A stretch of 11,773 nucleotides of DNA from Parcubacteria group bacterium (lineage in GTDB: Bacteria > Patescibacteriota > Minisyncoccia > Minisyncoccales > CG1-02-41-26), in assembly GCA_013203565.1 (NCBI GenBank), contig JABMPZ010000023.1, positions 1 through 11,773 on the forward strand. The letters run 5' to 3'. The notes below the pieces were generated by a model that was not told the DNA's origin, did not search any database, and was given only the letters and a program-made list of their open reading frames with translations. Of the stretch, positions 6,496 through 11,742 are shown piece after piece (position 1 is the first letter of the stretch; every line of letters starts with the position of its first letter). The position numbers and the translations under genes were made by a program.

Positions 6496-7224
6496 ATGAC
6501 AGACGAAAAAGAACAAGAAGAAGAAGGAACTCCTATCAAGATGGATTTCGGGCTGGGTGGTCTGCTTGACTCGCTCACTAATTTCGCTGGATCCACCAGT
6601 GGCAATGAAGACGCAAAGCAGAGAGTCGCAGAAATAAAGCGACGACTCGGTGATCTGTCTGGCGAAAAAAAAGGTGCTGGTGGCGGAGGTATTGGCGGCG
6701 ACATTTTCGGCGCAGTAGGTAAGATTGTTGAAATGGCTGGTAAACTTCAAACCGTTGGAGGAGAAGGCGGAGTACGGGAGTTCACTATGCCTAGCGGTGG
6801 AAAAGGAGTTATCTCTTTTGGTGGCAACATCGGTTCAGCCAGAAATATGGTTGATGGCGCAGGATCAGAAGAATCTGATTTTAAGCCAGAGCCAGTGGTT
6901 TCTCCGTCCCCGACTTCAAGGAAAGCTACGACTGTAGTTGCACCGCCAGTTAAAGAGCCAGCAGAGACCGAGTTCAATCTGGAAGTTACAGAAATTAGTG
7001 AATCTGTTCTCGTCTTTGGCACTGTGCCAGCGGTAGAACACAAGAGTCAGATTAGTTGCAAAGTGGCAGAAGATGGCATGAAGCTTGTCGTTACTGTCAA
7101 AGATACTGTGCATGAAGTTGAGCTTCCAGCGCAGGTTGAGACCGAACAGACTACTGCCAGTTATACTAATGGCTTGTTCAGTGTCACACTCAAGAAGGTG
7201 GAGAATGACCTTCATAAAGTTTAG
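6496..7224 (+). CDS. Hsp20/alpha-crystallin-like protein, Cdc48-linked
   Basis: A 242-aa protein. The first 30 residues are acidic followed by MDFGLGGLLDSLTNFAG, a Gly/Leu-rich pattern found in archaeal-type small heat-shock proteins. A Gly-rich middle (62-120) and a Pro/Ser/Thr linker (130-155) lead to a C-terminal beta domain of about residues 158-236: FNLEVTEISESVLVFGTVPAVE...LVVTVKDTVHEVELPAQVE...ASYTNGLFSVTLKK. The NGLFSVTLKK ending corresponds to the N-G-V-L-x-V-x-L-P-K strand of the alpha-crystallin domain. A holdase or Cdc48 adaptor role is inferred from the shared operon. SD AGAGAGG (6480-6486) lies nine bases before the ATG. It ends before a terminator shared with the convergent gene. 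Confidence 0.78.
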   Translation: MTDEKEQEEEGTPIKMDFGLGGLLDSLTNFAGSTSGNEDAKQRVAEIKRRLGDLSGEKKGAGGGGIGGDIFGAVGKIVEMAGKLQTVGGEGGVREFTMPSGGKGVISFGGNIGSARNMVDGAGSEESDFKPEPVVSPSPTSRKATTVVAPPVKEPAETEFNLEVTEISESVLVFGTVPAVEHKSQISCKVAEDGMKLVVTVKDTVHEVELPAQVETEQTTASYTNGLFSVTLKKVENDLHKV

Positions 7225-7244
7225 CCAAAATGGTGCTAAACGCA

Positions 7245-7297
7245 AATATCCCCTATGACATAAAATTCGTTTCAAACGAATTGTCATAGGGGATATT
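7245..7297. terminator. Bidirectional terminator between convergent genes
   Basis: Outer stem AATATCCCCTATGACA (7245-7260) pairs with 7282-7297, and an inner hairpin AATTCGTTT/AAACGAATT centres on C7273. T-rich sequence follows on the plus strand (TTATTTTT) and on the minus strand (TTTGCGTTT). The stop codon of the minus-strand gene (7296-7298) begins inside the stem. The position between two convergent genes fits a shared terminator. Confidence 0.85.
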
Positions 7298-8360
7298 ATT
7301 TTTCAAACATCACAACGAGCAGGCCGTTGTTCAGTTTGATATCTACTCGCTTTCCTCTATTTTGAGGCAGAGCGATTTTGTTTGTGTAAGAACAAGCGGG
7401 TAGGGCACTTTCAATCGTTAACCAGTTGCCTTCATTGCGCCACTTTATTTGTTCAAGTGTATGTCTGGGAAATTCAACAATCACCCAGACACGGTTTTCA
7501 TATTCTATCACCTCGGGATCCGCTCTGTCAGGCCAAACAGGCAGAGTGATAATCGGGGTACTTACGGGGCGACGAGCAGACGACCCTTTCTTGACCACAA
7601 CAGTAGGCTGAAAATCATTTTGCCCACTTTGATCTTCTACACTTCCCATCTGCCCGCTGGTTGTTCTTCTTATCGTGCTGTCGCTGTCGGAACGGACTTT
7701 CTGTGCCCTCCGTATATGCGGGGGAATAGAGCCCTTTGGTGGGATGCTTCTCATTCGCCTCGCCTCCTTTCTTAGAGGTTTTACAAATTCAAAGTTGTAT
7801 GGCGGTTCGGTAAGCGGTTCTACAACATTGTGAAGCCGTCCGATGAAAACGATGGCTGTCTCGTTCTCAGGAACTATATCGTGAACACGCGCGATTATTG
7901 CTTTGTCGCGGTCTTTAAGGGATTGTTTCTCCCACTCGGGGTCGCTATTACATTTATGCTCTACGACAGCTTTCCAATAATTGGCTTCTGCAACAACCAA
8001 ATGGATGTCTTCAGTACCGTGAACTGTAGCGCCGGCTGTCTGGAGTATTCCAATAATTTTATAAGACGGGATTTCTCCTGCGCTAACGAGTGTCGCGACT
8101 GTTTTTTGCACTGCTTCTTCCGCGCCATTTGGCAGACCATCAACAAAGATGTGCAACTGAGCAGTAATTTCGGGCTGGTGGAGCCCAGCTTTTCTAATCC
8201 GTTTGACTACTAATTCCCAGTAATTGTCTATGTCTTTGAGAAATTCCCTTGTCTGTTGTGCGCCAAATGTCCTTATGCGTATTTTTGTTGTGGCCTCTTC
8301 CATCTCTCCCAACTCCTTTGCGGTGTGAACCATCGGGATATAGTAAATCTTTCTTGACAT
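7296..8360 (-). CDS. Uncharacterised (TraB-like?) domain fused to a C-terminal Hsp20-like domain
   Basis: A 354-aa protein in three parts. Residues 1-185 form an uncharacterised alpha/beta domain beginning KIYYIPMVHTAKELG, with VDGLP (73-77), GTED (115-118), DRDKAIIARVH (150-160) and ETAIVFIGRLHNVVEPL (167-183). The RD-x-x-I-A-R plus hydrophobic strand-G-x-x-H order resembles TraB/ChaN-like proteins; this is tentative. Residues 195-280 are a basic, Ser/Arg-rich, probably disordered linker. Residues 281-354 look like an alpha-crystallin/CS domain: VIEYENRVWVIVEFPRHTLEQIKWRNEGNWLTIES...NGLLVVMF. SD AAAGGAG precedes the ATG by seven bases. It is convergent with the Cdc48-Hsp20 operon, shares its GC-richer composition, and has a matching promoter. 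The function is unknown; a role with Cdc48 is inferred from context. Confidence 0.72.
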   Translation of the reverse strand: MSRKIYYIPMVHTAKELGEMEEATTKIRIRTFGAQQTREFLKDIDNYWELVVKRIRKAGLHQPEITAQLHIFVDGLPNGAEEAVQKTVATLVSAGEIPSYKIIGILQTAGATVHGTEDIHLVVAEANYWKAVVEHKCNSDPEWEKQSLKDRDKAIIARVHDIVPENETAIVFIGRLHNVVEPLTEPPYNFEFVKPLRKEARRMRSIPPKGSIPPHIRRAQKVRSDSDSTIRRTTSGQMGSVEDQSGQNDFQPTVVVKKGSSARRPVSTPIITLPVWPDRADPEVIEYENRVWVIVEFPRHTLEQIKWRNEGNWLTIESALPACSYTNKIALPQNRGKRVDIKLNNGLLVVMFEK

Positions 8361-8430
8361 TTTTTTCTCCTTTCAATTTCAGTCAATATGAATTTGGCAA
8401 TGTTCTTTTTGACGAAGTTTGAATAAAGTT

Positions 8431-8460
8431 ACACTAACACATGTTTATGGATTTTGCAAA
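8431..8460 (-). promoter_or_regulatory. Promoter of the Hsp20-domain fusion gene, similar to the Cdc48 promoter
   Basis: Read on the minus strand: TTTGCAAAAT (8460-8451), nine bases, TGTG (8441-8438), one base, then TA of a -10 TAGTGT (8436-8431). TTGCAA serves as -35 with a 17-base spacer and an extended TG. The spacing and sequence repeat those at 4228-4257. The leader to the ATG at 8360 would be roughly 60 bases. Confidence 0.55.
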
Positions 8461-8521
8461 TTTTTTACTAAAATTAATGTGTGTCCGAGCATTGAAAGTT
8501 TAGCTACATTTATTTTTATTC

Positions 8522-8549
8522 TTGACAAGATTATTGACAGAAGTATAAT
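8522..8549 (+). promoter_or_regulatory. Consensus sigma-70-type promoter
   Basis: TTGACA (8522-8527), a 16-base spacer and TATAAT (8544-8549), a perfect match to both boxes. It drives the small coiled-coil gene at 8577, with a leader of about 20 bases lacking an SD. Confidence 0.85.
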
Positions 8550-8576
8550 GAAAACATAAAAGTAAAACTATCATTT

Positions 8577-8816
8577 ATGTTAACAGCAGAGGATATACAA
8601 AAATTAATAGAGGTACAAAAAGAAATTTTTACTACAAAGGATGATTTTGAAGAATTAAGAAAAGATTTTTCTCGGCTTGAGACAGGCGTAGATGCTTATG
8701 CTAAAAAAGCAGATACATACTTTCAAGAAATGCTTATGTTGTCGCATAAGGTTGATCGTCATGAAAAATGGCTCCAACAAATTGCAGATAAGATTGGGTT
8801 AAAATTGGCTTATTAG
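8577..8816 (+). CDS. Small coiled-coil hypothetical protein
   Basis: A 79-aa protein of unknown function. It is almost entirely charged and helical, with heptad-like spacing of hydrophobics (IQKLIEVQKEIFTTKDDFEELRKDFSRLETGV, then MLMLSHKVDRHEKWLQQIADKIGL), which suggests a coiled coil and self-association. No enzyme motif, signal peptide or membrane segment is seen. A perfect promoter lies 27 bases upstream and a small GC hairpin plus T7 lies 20 bases downstream, so it is probably a single-gene transcription unit. The upstream bases carry no SD. Small proteins of this type are, to my knowledge, frequent in Patescibacteria. Confidence 0.75.
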   Translation: MLTAEDIQKLIEVQKEIFTTKDDFEELRKDFSRLETGVDAYAKKADTYFQEMLMLSHKVDRHEKWLQQIADKIGLKLAY

Positions 8817-8835
8817 ATTTTTGATTATTTGTGTT

Positions 8836-8855
8836 CGCCATCTGGGCGTTTTTTT
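8836..8855 (+). terminator. Small intrinsic terminator overlapping the xth promoter
   Basis: CGCC (8836-8839), loop ATCTG, GGCG (8845-8848), then seven T. It ends the coiled-coil gene. Its T-run touches the TG of the extended -10 used by the next gene. Confidence 0.6.
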
Positions 8856-8863
8856 GTTAGAAT
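8855..8863 (+). promoter_or_regulatory. Extended -10 promoter giving a leaderless xth mRNA
   Basis: TGTTAGAAT with seven bases to the ATG at 8871, identical to the element at 3071-3079. It supports the ATG at 8871 as the start rather than the upstream TTG at 8829, which lies before the terminator hairpin. Confidence 0.6.
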
Positions 8864-8870
8864 AAAATAT

Positions 8871-9665
8871 ATGCGGATAATATCTTGGAATGTTAATGGA
8901 ATTCGTGCTGTTTACAAGAAAGGGTTTTTAGATTGGTTTCGTAAGGCGGATACTGATATTGTTTGTTTGCAGGAAATCAAAGCTAAGCCCGAGCAGGTTC
9001 CTGTTGATTTGCAAAACATACCTGGATATTTCAGCTATTTTAATTCAGCTACTCGTCCTGGGTATTCAGGTACTGCTGTTTTTACGAAAAAGAAACCGAT
9101 TTCAGTAGAGCAGGGGATTGGGCTTAAGAGATTTGATGAAGAGGGGAGAGTATTAAAGTTAAAGTTCCCTAAGTTTACCCTATTTAATTTCTATATCCCA
9201 AACGGAGGCAGAAACGAAAAAGATATGGAGAGTAAGTTAGACAGCTACGAGTATTTGTTAGATTATCTGAAACAGGTCGAGGCCCGCCCTCGCCCTGAAC
9301 TCGGCGAGGGCGGGCCTCGGATTCTGGTGGGGGACTTTAATGTTGCTCATCAGGAGATTGACTTGGCACGCCCTCGGGAGAATAAGAAGAATACTGGGTT
9401 TACTTTGCCAGAAAGAAAAAAAATAGATGAATTGATTAAAATTGGTTTTATAGATAGTTTTAGGGAGTTTTATCCTAACAAAACAGGAGCATATACTTGG
9501 TGGAGTCATTTTGCTAATGCAAGGGCTCGTAATATTGGCTGGCGTATTGATTATTGTTTTGTTTCTAAAAATCTAAAATCTAAATTAAAAAAAGCATTTA
9601 TTCTACCAAAAGTAATGGGCTCTGACCACTGCCCAATAGGTATTGACATTTATATGTCAAGTTAA
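8871..9665 (+). CDS. xth: Exodeoxyribonuclease III, AP endonuclease family
   Basis: A 264-aa AP endonuclease/3'-5' exonuclease of the EEP superfamily acting in base-excision repair. All family residues are visible: N7 in ISWNVNGIRA, E35 in CLQEIKA, Y108 in NFYIPNGG, D155 and N157 in LVGDFNVAH, D227 in WRIDYCFVS, and D252/H253 in GSDHCP. Also typical is EIDLARPRENKKNTGFTLPER. Start ATG 8871 gives MRIISWNVNG, the normal family start, and has an extended -10 just upstream. Residues 136-150 (VEARPRPELGEGGPR) are an extra loop before the ILVGDFN strand. They are encoded by a GC-rich inverted repeat unlike the rest of this AT-rich gene. A terminator follows eight bases after the stop. Confidence 0.95.
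   Translation: MRIISWNVNGIRAVYKKGFLDWFRKADTDIVCLQEIKAKPEQVPVDLQNIPGYFSYFNSATRPGYSGTAVFTKKKPISVEQGIGLKRFDEEGRVLKLKFPKFTLFNFYIPNGGRNEKDMESKLDSYEYLLDYLKQVEARPRPELGEGGPRILVGDFNVAHQEIDLARPRENKKNTGFTLPERKKIDELIKIGFIDSFREFYPNKTGAYTWWSHFANARARNIGWRIDYCFVSKNLKSKLKKAFILPKVMGSDHCPIGIDIYMSS
9278..9319. repeat. GC-rich palindrome inserted in frame in xth
   Basis: A 17-bp perfect stem (9278-9294 with 9303-9319) around the eight-base loop CTGAACTC. The arm is rich in GGCCCGCCCTCGCC, in sharp contrast to the AT-rich gene. It adds about 12-14 residues in a surface loop just before the conserved GDFN motif and leaves all catalytic residues intact. Confidence 0.88.
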
Positions 9666-9672
9666 TATAGGG

Positions 9673-9711
9673 ACTGCTCAGATGACTATTATAGTTGTTT
9701 GAGCAGTTTTT
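9673..9711 (+). terminator. Intrinsic terminator of xth
   Basis: ACTGCTCA (9673-9680) pairs with TGAGCAGT (9700-9707). The stem continues inward with two G-U pairs (9681-9688 with 9692-9699), leaving a three-base loop, and T5 follows. Confidence 0.85.
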
Positions 9712-9722
9712 AATTAGAATAT

Positions 9723-9766
9723 ATTTTGTAGCTACTTAGGACGATCGTCCTAAGTAGCTACAAAAT
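9723..9766. repeat. Perfect 44-bp palindrome P3 with GACGATCGTC core
   Basis: Perfect palindrome with centre between 9744 and 9745 and core GACGATCGTC (9740-9749). It begins with ATTTTG 17 bases before the core, like P2, but the 11 bases in between differ and are matched by complementary changes on the other arm. It lies 12 bases after a complete terminator for xth, so it is not needed to end that gene. Confidence 0.92.
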
Positions 9767-9770
9767 TTAT

Positions 9771-9798
9771 TTGAAAAAGTTTTGTAAAATGGTATAAA
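9771..9798 (+). promoter_or_regulatory. Promoter of the DNRLRE-protein gene
   Basis: TTGAAA (9771-9776), a 16-base spacer and TATAAA (9793-9798). The leader would be about 75 bases and contains a direct repeat and a strong SD. Confidence 0.6.
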
Positions 9799-9820
9799 GA
9801 AGATAGAGTAGTAAGCTGTT

Positions 9821-9859
9821 TTTCAATGCTATACAACTTTCAATGCTAAGCTATACAAC
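9821..9859 (+). repeat. Imperfect direct repeat in the leader of the DNRLRE gene
   Basis: TTTCAATGCT-ATACAAC (9821-9837) is followed directly by TTTCAATGCTAAGCTATACAAC (9838-9859), which differs only by a five-base insertion (AAGCT). It lies in the untranslated leader between promoter and SD. It may be a duplicated regulatory site or simple slippage. Confidence 0.75.
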
Positions 9860-9879
9860 AAACAAAAGAGGGGACTATA

Positions 9880-10644
9880 ATGACAAAAGTTCTTGGCTCT
9901 ATGGGGATTTGGATATTTATTTTTGCAGTTGTTTTGTGCCTTATATTCGGCACTTGCAATGTACACGGAGTAGGGGATAGTATATATTCCTTTGAAGCTA
10001 CTGGGGATACTTATGTGACAGATCACTTTCGTCGTTCTTACTATAATATGGGTGCTAATCATGAACTCATATGTGGTTTTGACGGCGAGGGTCGGAATAC
10101 TATATTAGTGCAATGTGATTTGTATAATATGGTTTTGGATGGTACGAGAGTTAGTGAGGCAATTATGACTTTTTGTATGATTAACTCCAGTGGTGGCGAT
10201 AAGAAATTTGTTATTCGTCGTATTCTGAAATCATGGGCAGAGGGCGATGGAGCTGGTAATGTTAAAGCCGATGGCAATGAATCTTGTGGCAGGTGGACAG
10301 GAACTGGAGGTGAATGGGGAGCCATTGGTGCCAGAGAGCCCGGAAATGACTTTGAGTCAATAGCTAATGGTGTTATAGCTATTGGTAATACTATTGGACT
10401 GTATGAATTTGATATTACACAAATGGTCCAGTACTGGGTTCGCAATCCAGATGATAATCATGGGCTCACAGTACAGGAGGTCTCATCTGGAGACGAGATC
10501 ATCGGAGTAAAAATATTTACTTCAAGAGAACATCCAGATACAAATCTTCGCCCCGTGTTATCAGTTTTTACAGACAGTATGGTCGTTAAAATGAGAGGCA
10601 CCTTGCTTAGTACTTGGGGTGCTGTAAAGGATGGCATTGAATAG
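9880..10644 (+). CDS. Secreted DNRLRE-domain protein
   Basis: A 254-aa exported protein. Residues 5-26 form a signal peptide or anchor (GIWIFIFAVVLCLIFG), with cleavage possible near VHG. The rest follows the DNRLRE pattern: GDTYVTDHF...NMGANHEL (42-63), ILVQCDLYNMVLDGTRVSEAIMTF (75-98), VIRRILKSWAEGDG, GLYEFDITQMVQYWVRNPDDNHGLTV (173-198), IGVKIFTSREHPDTNLRPVLSVF. Such domains are found in surface and cell-wall-associated proteins, often binding carbohydrate or acting as structural beta modules. The end, TLLSTWGAVKDGIE, is not part of the domain and may be an attachment tail. ATG 9880 has SD GAGGGG seven bases upstream, unlike the AT-rich genes around it. Promoter and terminator make it a single-gene unit. 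Function beyond export is unknown. Confidence 0.82.
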   Translation: MTKVLGSMGIWIFIFAVVLCLIFGTCNVHGVGDSIYSFEATGDTYVTDHFRRSYYNMGANHELICGFDGEGRNTILVQCDLYNMVLDGTRVSEAIMTFCMINSSGGDKKFVIRRILKSWAEGDGAGNVKADGNESCGRWTGTGGEWGAIGAREPGNDFESIANGVIAIGNTIGLYEFDITQMVQYWVRNPDDNHGLTVQEVSSGDEIIGVKIFTSREHPDTNLRPVLSVFTDSMVVKMRGTLLSTWGAVKDGIE

Positions 10645-10649
10645 CAAAT

Positions 10650-10682
10650 AAGGCCCGGGAAGAATGTATTCTCGGGCCCTTT
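10650..10682 (+). terminator. Intrinsic terminator after the DNRLRE gene
   Basis: GGCCCGGGAA pairs with TTCTCGGGCC (one G-U pair and one bulged C near the base), followed by TTTAATT. It lies five bases after the stop. Confidence 0.85.
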
Positions 10683-10730
10683 AATTACGGGAAAGTGTAT
10701 TATATTACCAAAAAAATTGGAGAAATAGGA

Positions 10731-11348
10731 TTAGGGACTTAAGCTGAATTTAGTTAATTCTTTTTTAATTATAGTGTCAGATACTTTAGATGTTTTAGTG
10801 AAAATAACTTTTTCAGAATAATCGATATCTTCGAAATAAGCTAATTGAACTTTAAATATCTTTTCGTTAAATTCATTGCCAAAAATTAGTTTGGCTTTTT
10901 TAGTTATTTTTTCTATAGAATAATGATTTTTCATAATAAAATATAGATCAACATAATCTTTCCATTTATTTCTCCTGCCAAGGGTATAGGCCTTCATAGC
11001 AGATAATGTTAATAAATCAGGTAGTGTTATTTTATCTTCAAATTTTTTGGAAAACTTAATTTTAAATGGATAGTATAAAAAAGTGCATTTAACGCCATCT
11101 ATTAGAACAGTAAATTCATTTTTTTCATCTACAAAAACATGTTCTATTTTCTTTTTATTTTTTATAATTTTATTTCTAATTTGTCTATTTGTGAATTCTT
11201 CATTAGAGAATAAATCAAAATCAATAGACCTCCTATGTCCAATATGTAAAGCAATTGCTGTACCCCCGACTAAACCGAAATCATTAGAAAAAGATTTTAT
11301 AAAAGGTAATAAGTTTTTTTGTTCCGTAATTAAAATTTCTTTATGCAT
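10731..11348 (-). CDS. AbiEii-like nucleotidyltransferase toxin
   Basis: A 205-aa protein of the AbiEii/DUF1814 nucleotidyltransferase family, the toxin half of type IV toxin-antitoxin or abortive-infection pairs. The signature is FGLVGGTAIALHIGHRRSIDFDLFS (24-48): GGT at 28-30 binds the nucleotide, and D43 and D45 are the metal ligands. A second family signature is SAMKAYTLGRRNKWKDYVDLYFI (116-138), with the K-D-x-x-D-L motif at 130-135. Its ATG overlaps the end of the upstream small gene by eight bases (ATGCATAA), so the two are translated together. No SD is visible. The very low G+C content and the toxin-type cargo are usual for mobile defence modules. Confidence 0.88.
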   Translation of the reverse strand: MHKEILITEQKNLLPFIKSFSNDFGLVGGTAIALHIGHRRSIDFDLFSNEEFTNRQIRNKIIKNKKKIEHVFVDEKNEFTVLIDGVKCTFLYYPFKIKFSKKFEDKITLPDLLTLSAMKAYTLGRRNKWKDYVDLYFIMKNHYSIEKITKKAKLIFGNEFNEKIFKVQLAYFEDIDYSEKVIFTKTSKVSDTIIKKELTKFSLSP

Positions 11349-11595
11349 ATTTTTTGAAATATAGCTTGAAGTAATTTACTATTTTAGGGTCATAATTGTT
11401 TCTTTTTTGTTTGATTTGTTTGTTGAAAATCTTTGCTGTTTTTTGTATTTTTAGAATCTTAATCATTTTTCTTATATCATCAAAATCACCATAGTTTAAA
11501 ACATTTTCCACAATTGATTCTTCGGAAAGATTGTCTAAATCTTTTACAGACCAAAATAGGTAGGGTCTTTTTTTAATAAATTTTTGTATTGTCAT
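11341..11595 (-). CDS. Small antitoxin-like partner of the AbiEii protein
   Basis: An 84-aa protein. The pattern RPYLFWSVKDLDNLSEESIVENVLNYGDFDDIRKMIKILKIQKTAKIF...YDPKIVNYFKLYFKK matches the small protein commonly found ahead of AbiEii-like toxins (DUF6922-type: F-W-D-V, Y-G-D, then N-Y-F-x-L-x-F). Antitoxin function is inferred from the neighbour. The order antitoxin then toxin with an eight-base overlap fits such modules. TGG-TATAAT ends five bases before the ATG, so the mRNA is probably leaderless. Confidence 0.8.
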   Translation of the reverse strand: MTIQKFIKKRPYLFWSVKDLDNLSEESIVENVLNYGDFDDIRKMIKILKIQKTAKIFNKQIKQKRNNYDPKIVNYFKLYFKKYA

Positions 11596-11600
11596 AATTT

Positions 11601-11609
11601 ATTATACCA
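11601..11609 (-). promoter_or_regulatory. Extended -10 promoter of the toxin-antitoxin pair
   Basis: Minus strand TGG-TATAAT with a perfect -10, five bases before the ATG at 11595. No -35 of good quality is seen at 16-18 bases. It is the third apparently leaderless start in the window. Confidence 0.7.
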
Positions 11610-11660
11610 TAAAATGTACTGAAAAGCTATTGCAATATGTCTATATATACCACAAAAAGC

Positions 11661-11689
11661 TTGACTTTTTTTGGGGGATATGTTAAGAT
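11661..11689 (+). promoter_or_regulatory. Promoter for the gene at the right edge
   Basis: TTGACT (11661-11666), a 17-base spacer, and TGT-TAAGAT as extended -10 (11681-11689). The leader to ATG 11743 would be about 47 bases. Confidence 0.65.
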
Positions 11690-11742
11690 ATAAATAATGG
11701 AAATCTCGAAAGTTTCCTAGAAGGAAAGATGGAGAAGATATT

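Noticed and set aside
7830..8213. Plus-strand frame of 127 codons within the fusion gene
   Set aside because: It overlaps the antisense of a well-formed gene with SD, promoter and recognisable domains; no SD or domain of its own.
4343..8360. Gas-vesicle cluster (GvpN/GvpH-like)
   Set aside because: The ATPase is a two-ring Cdc48 type, not a MoxR-type GvpN, and no GvpA-like protein is present.
8829..8870. Upstream TTG start for exonuclease III (14 extra residues)
   Set aside because: The extra part is not family-like, runs through the terminator hairpin and -10 element, and ATG 8871 gives the standard MRIISWNVNG start.
4137..9766. P2 and P3 as terminal repeats of a transposon carrying 4200-9720
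   Set aside because: The segment includes xth and a coiled-coil gene of ordinary AT-rich type. No transposase or target duplication is seen, and P1 with the same core lies outside.
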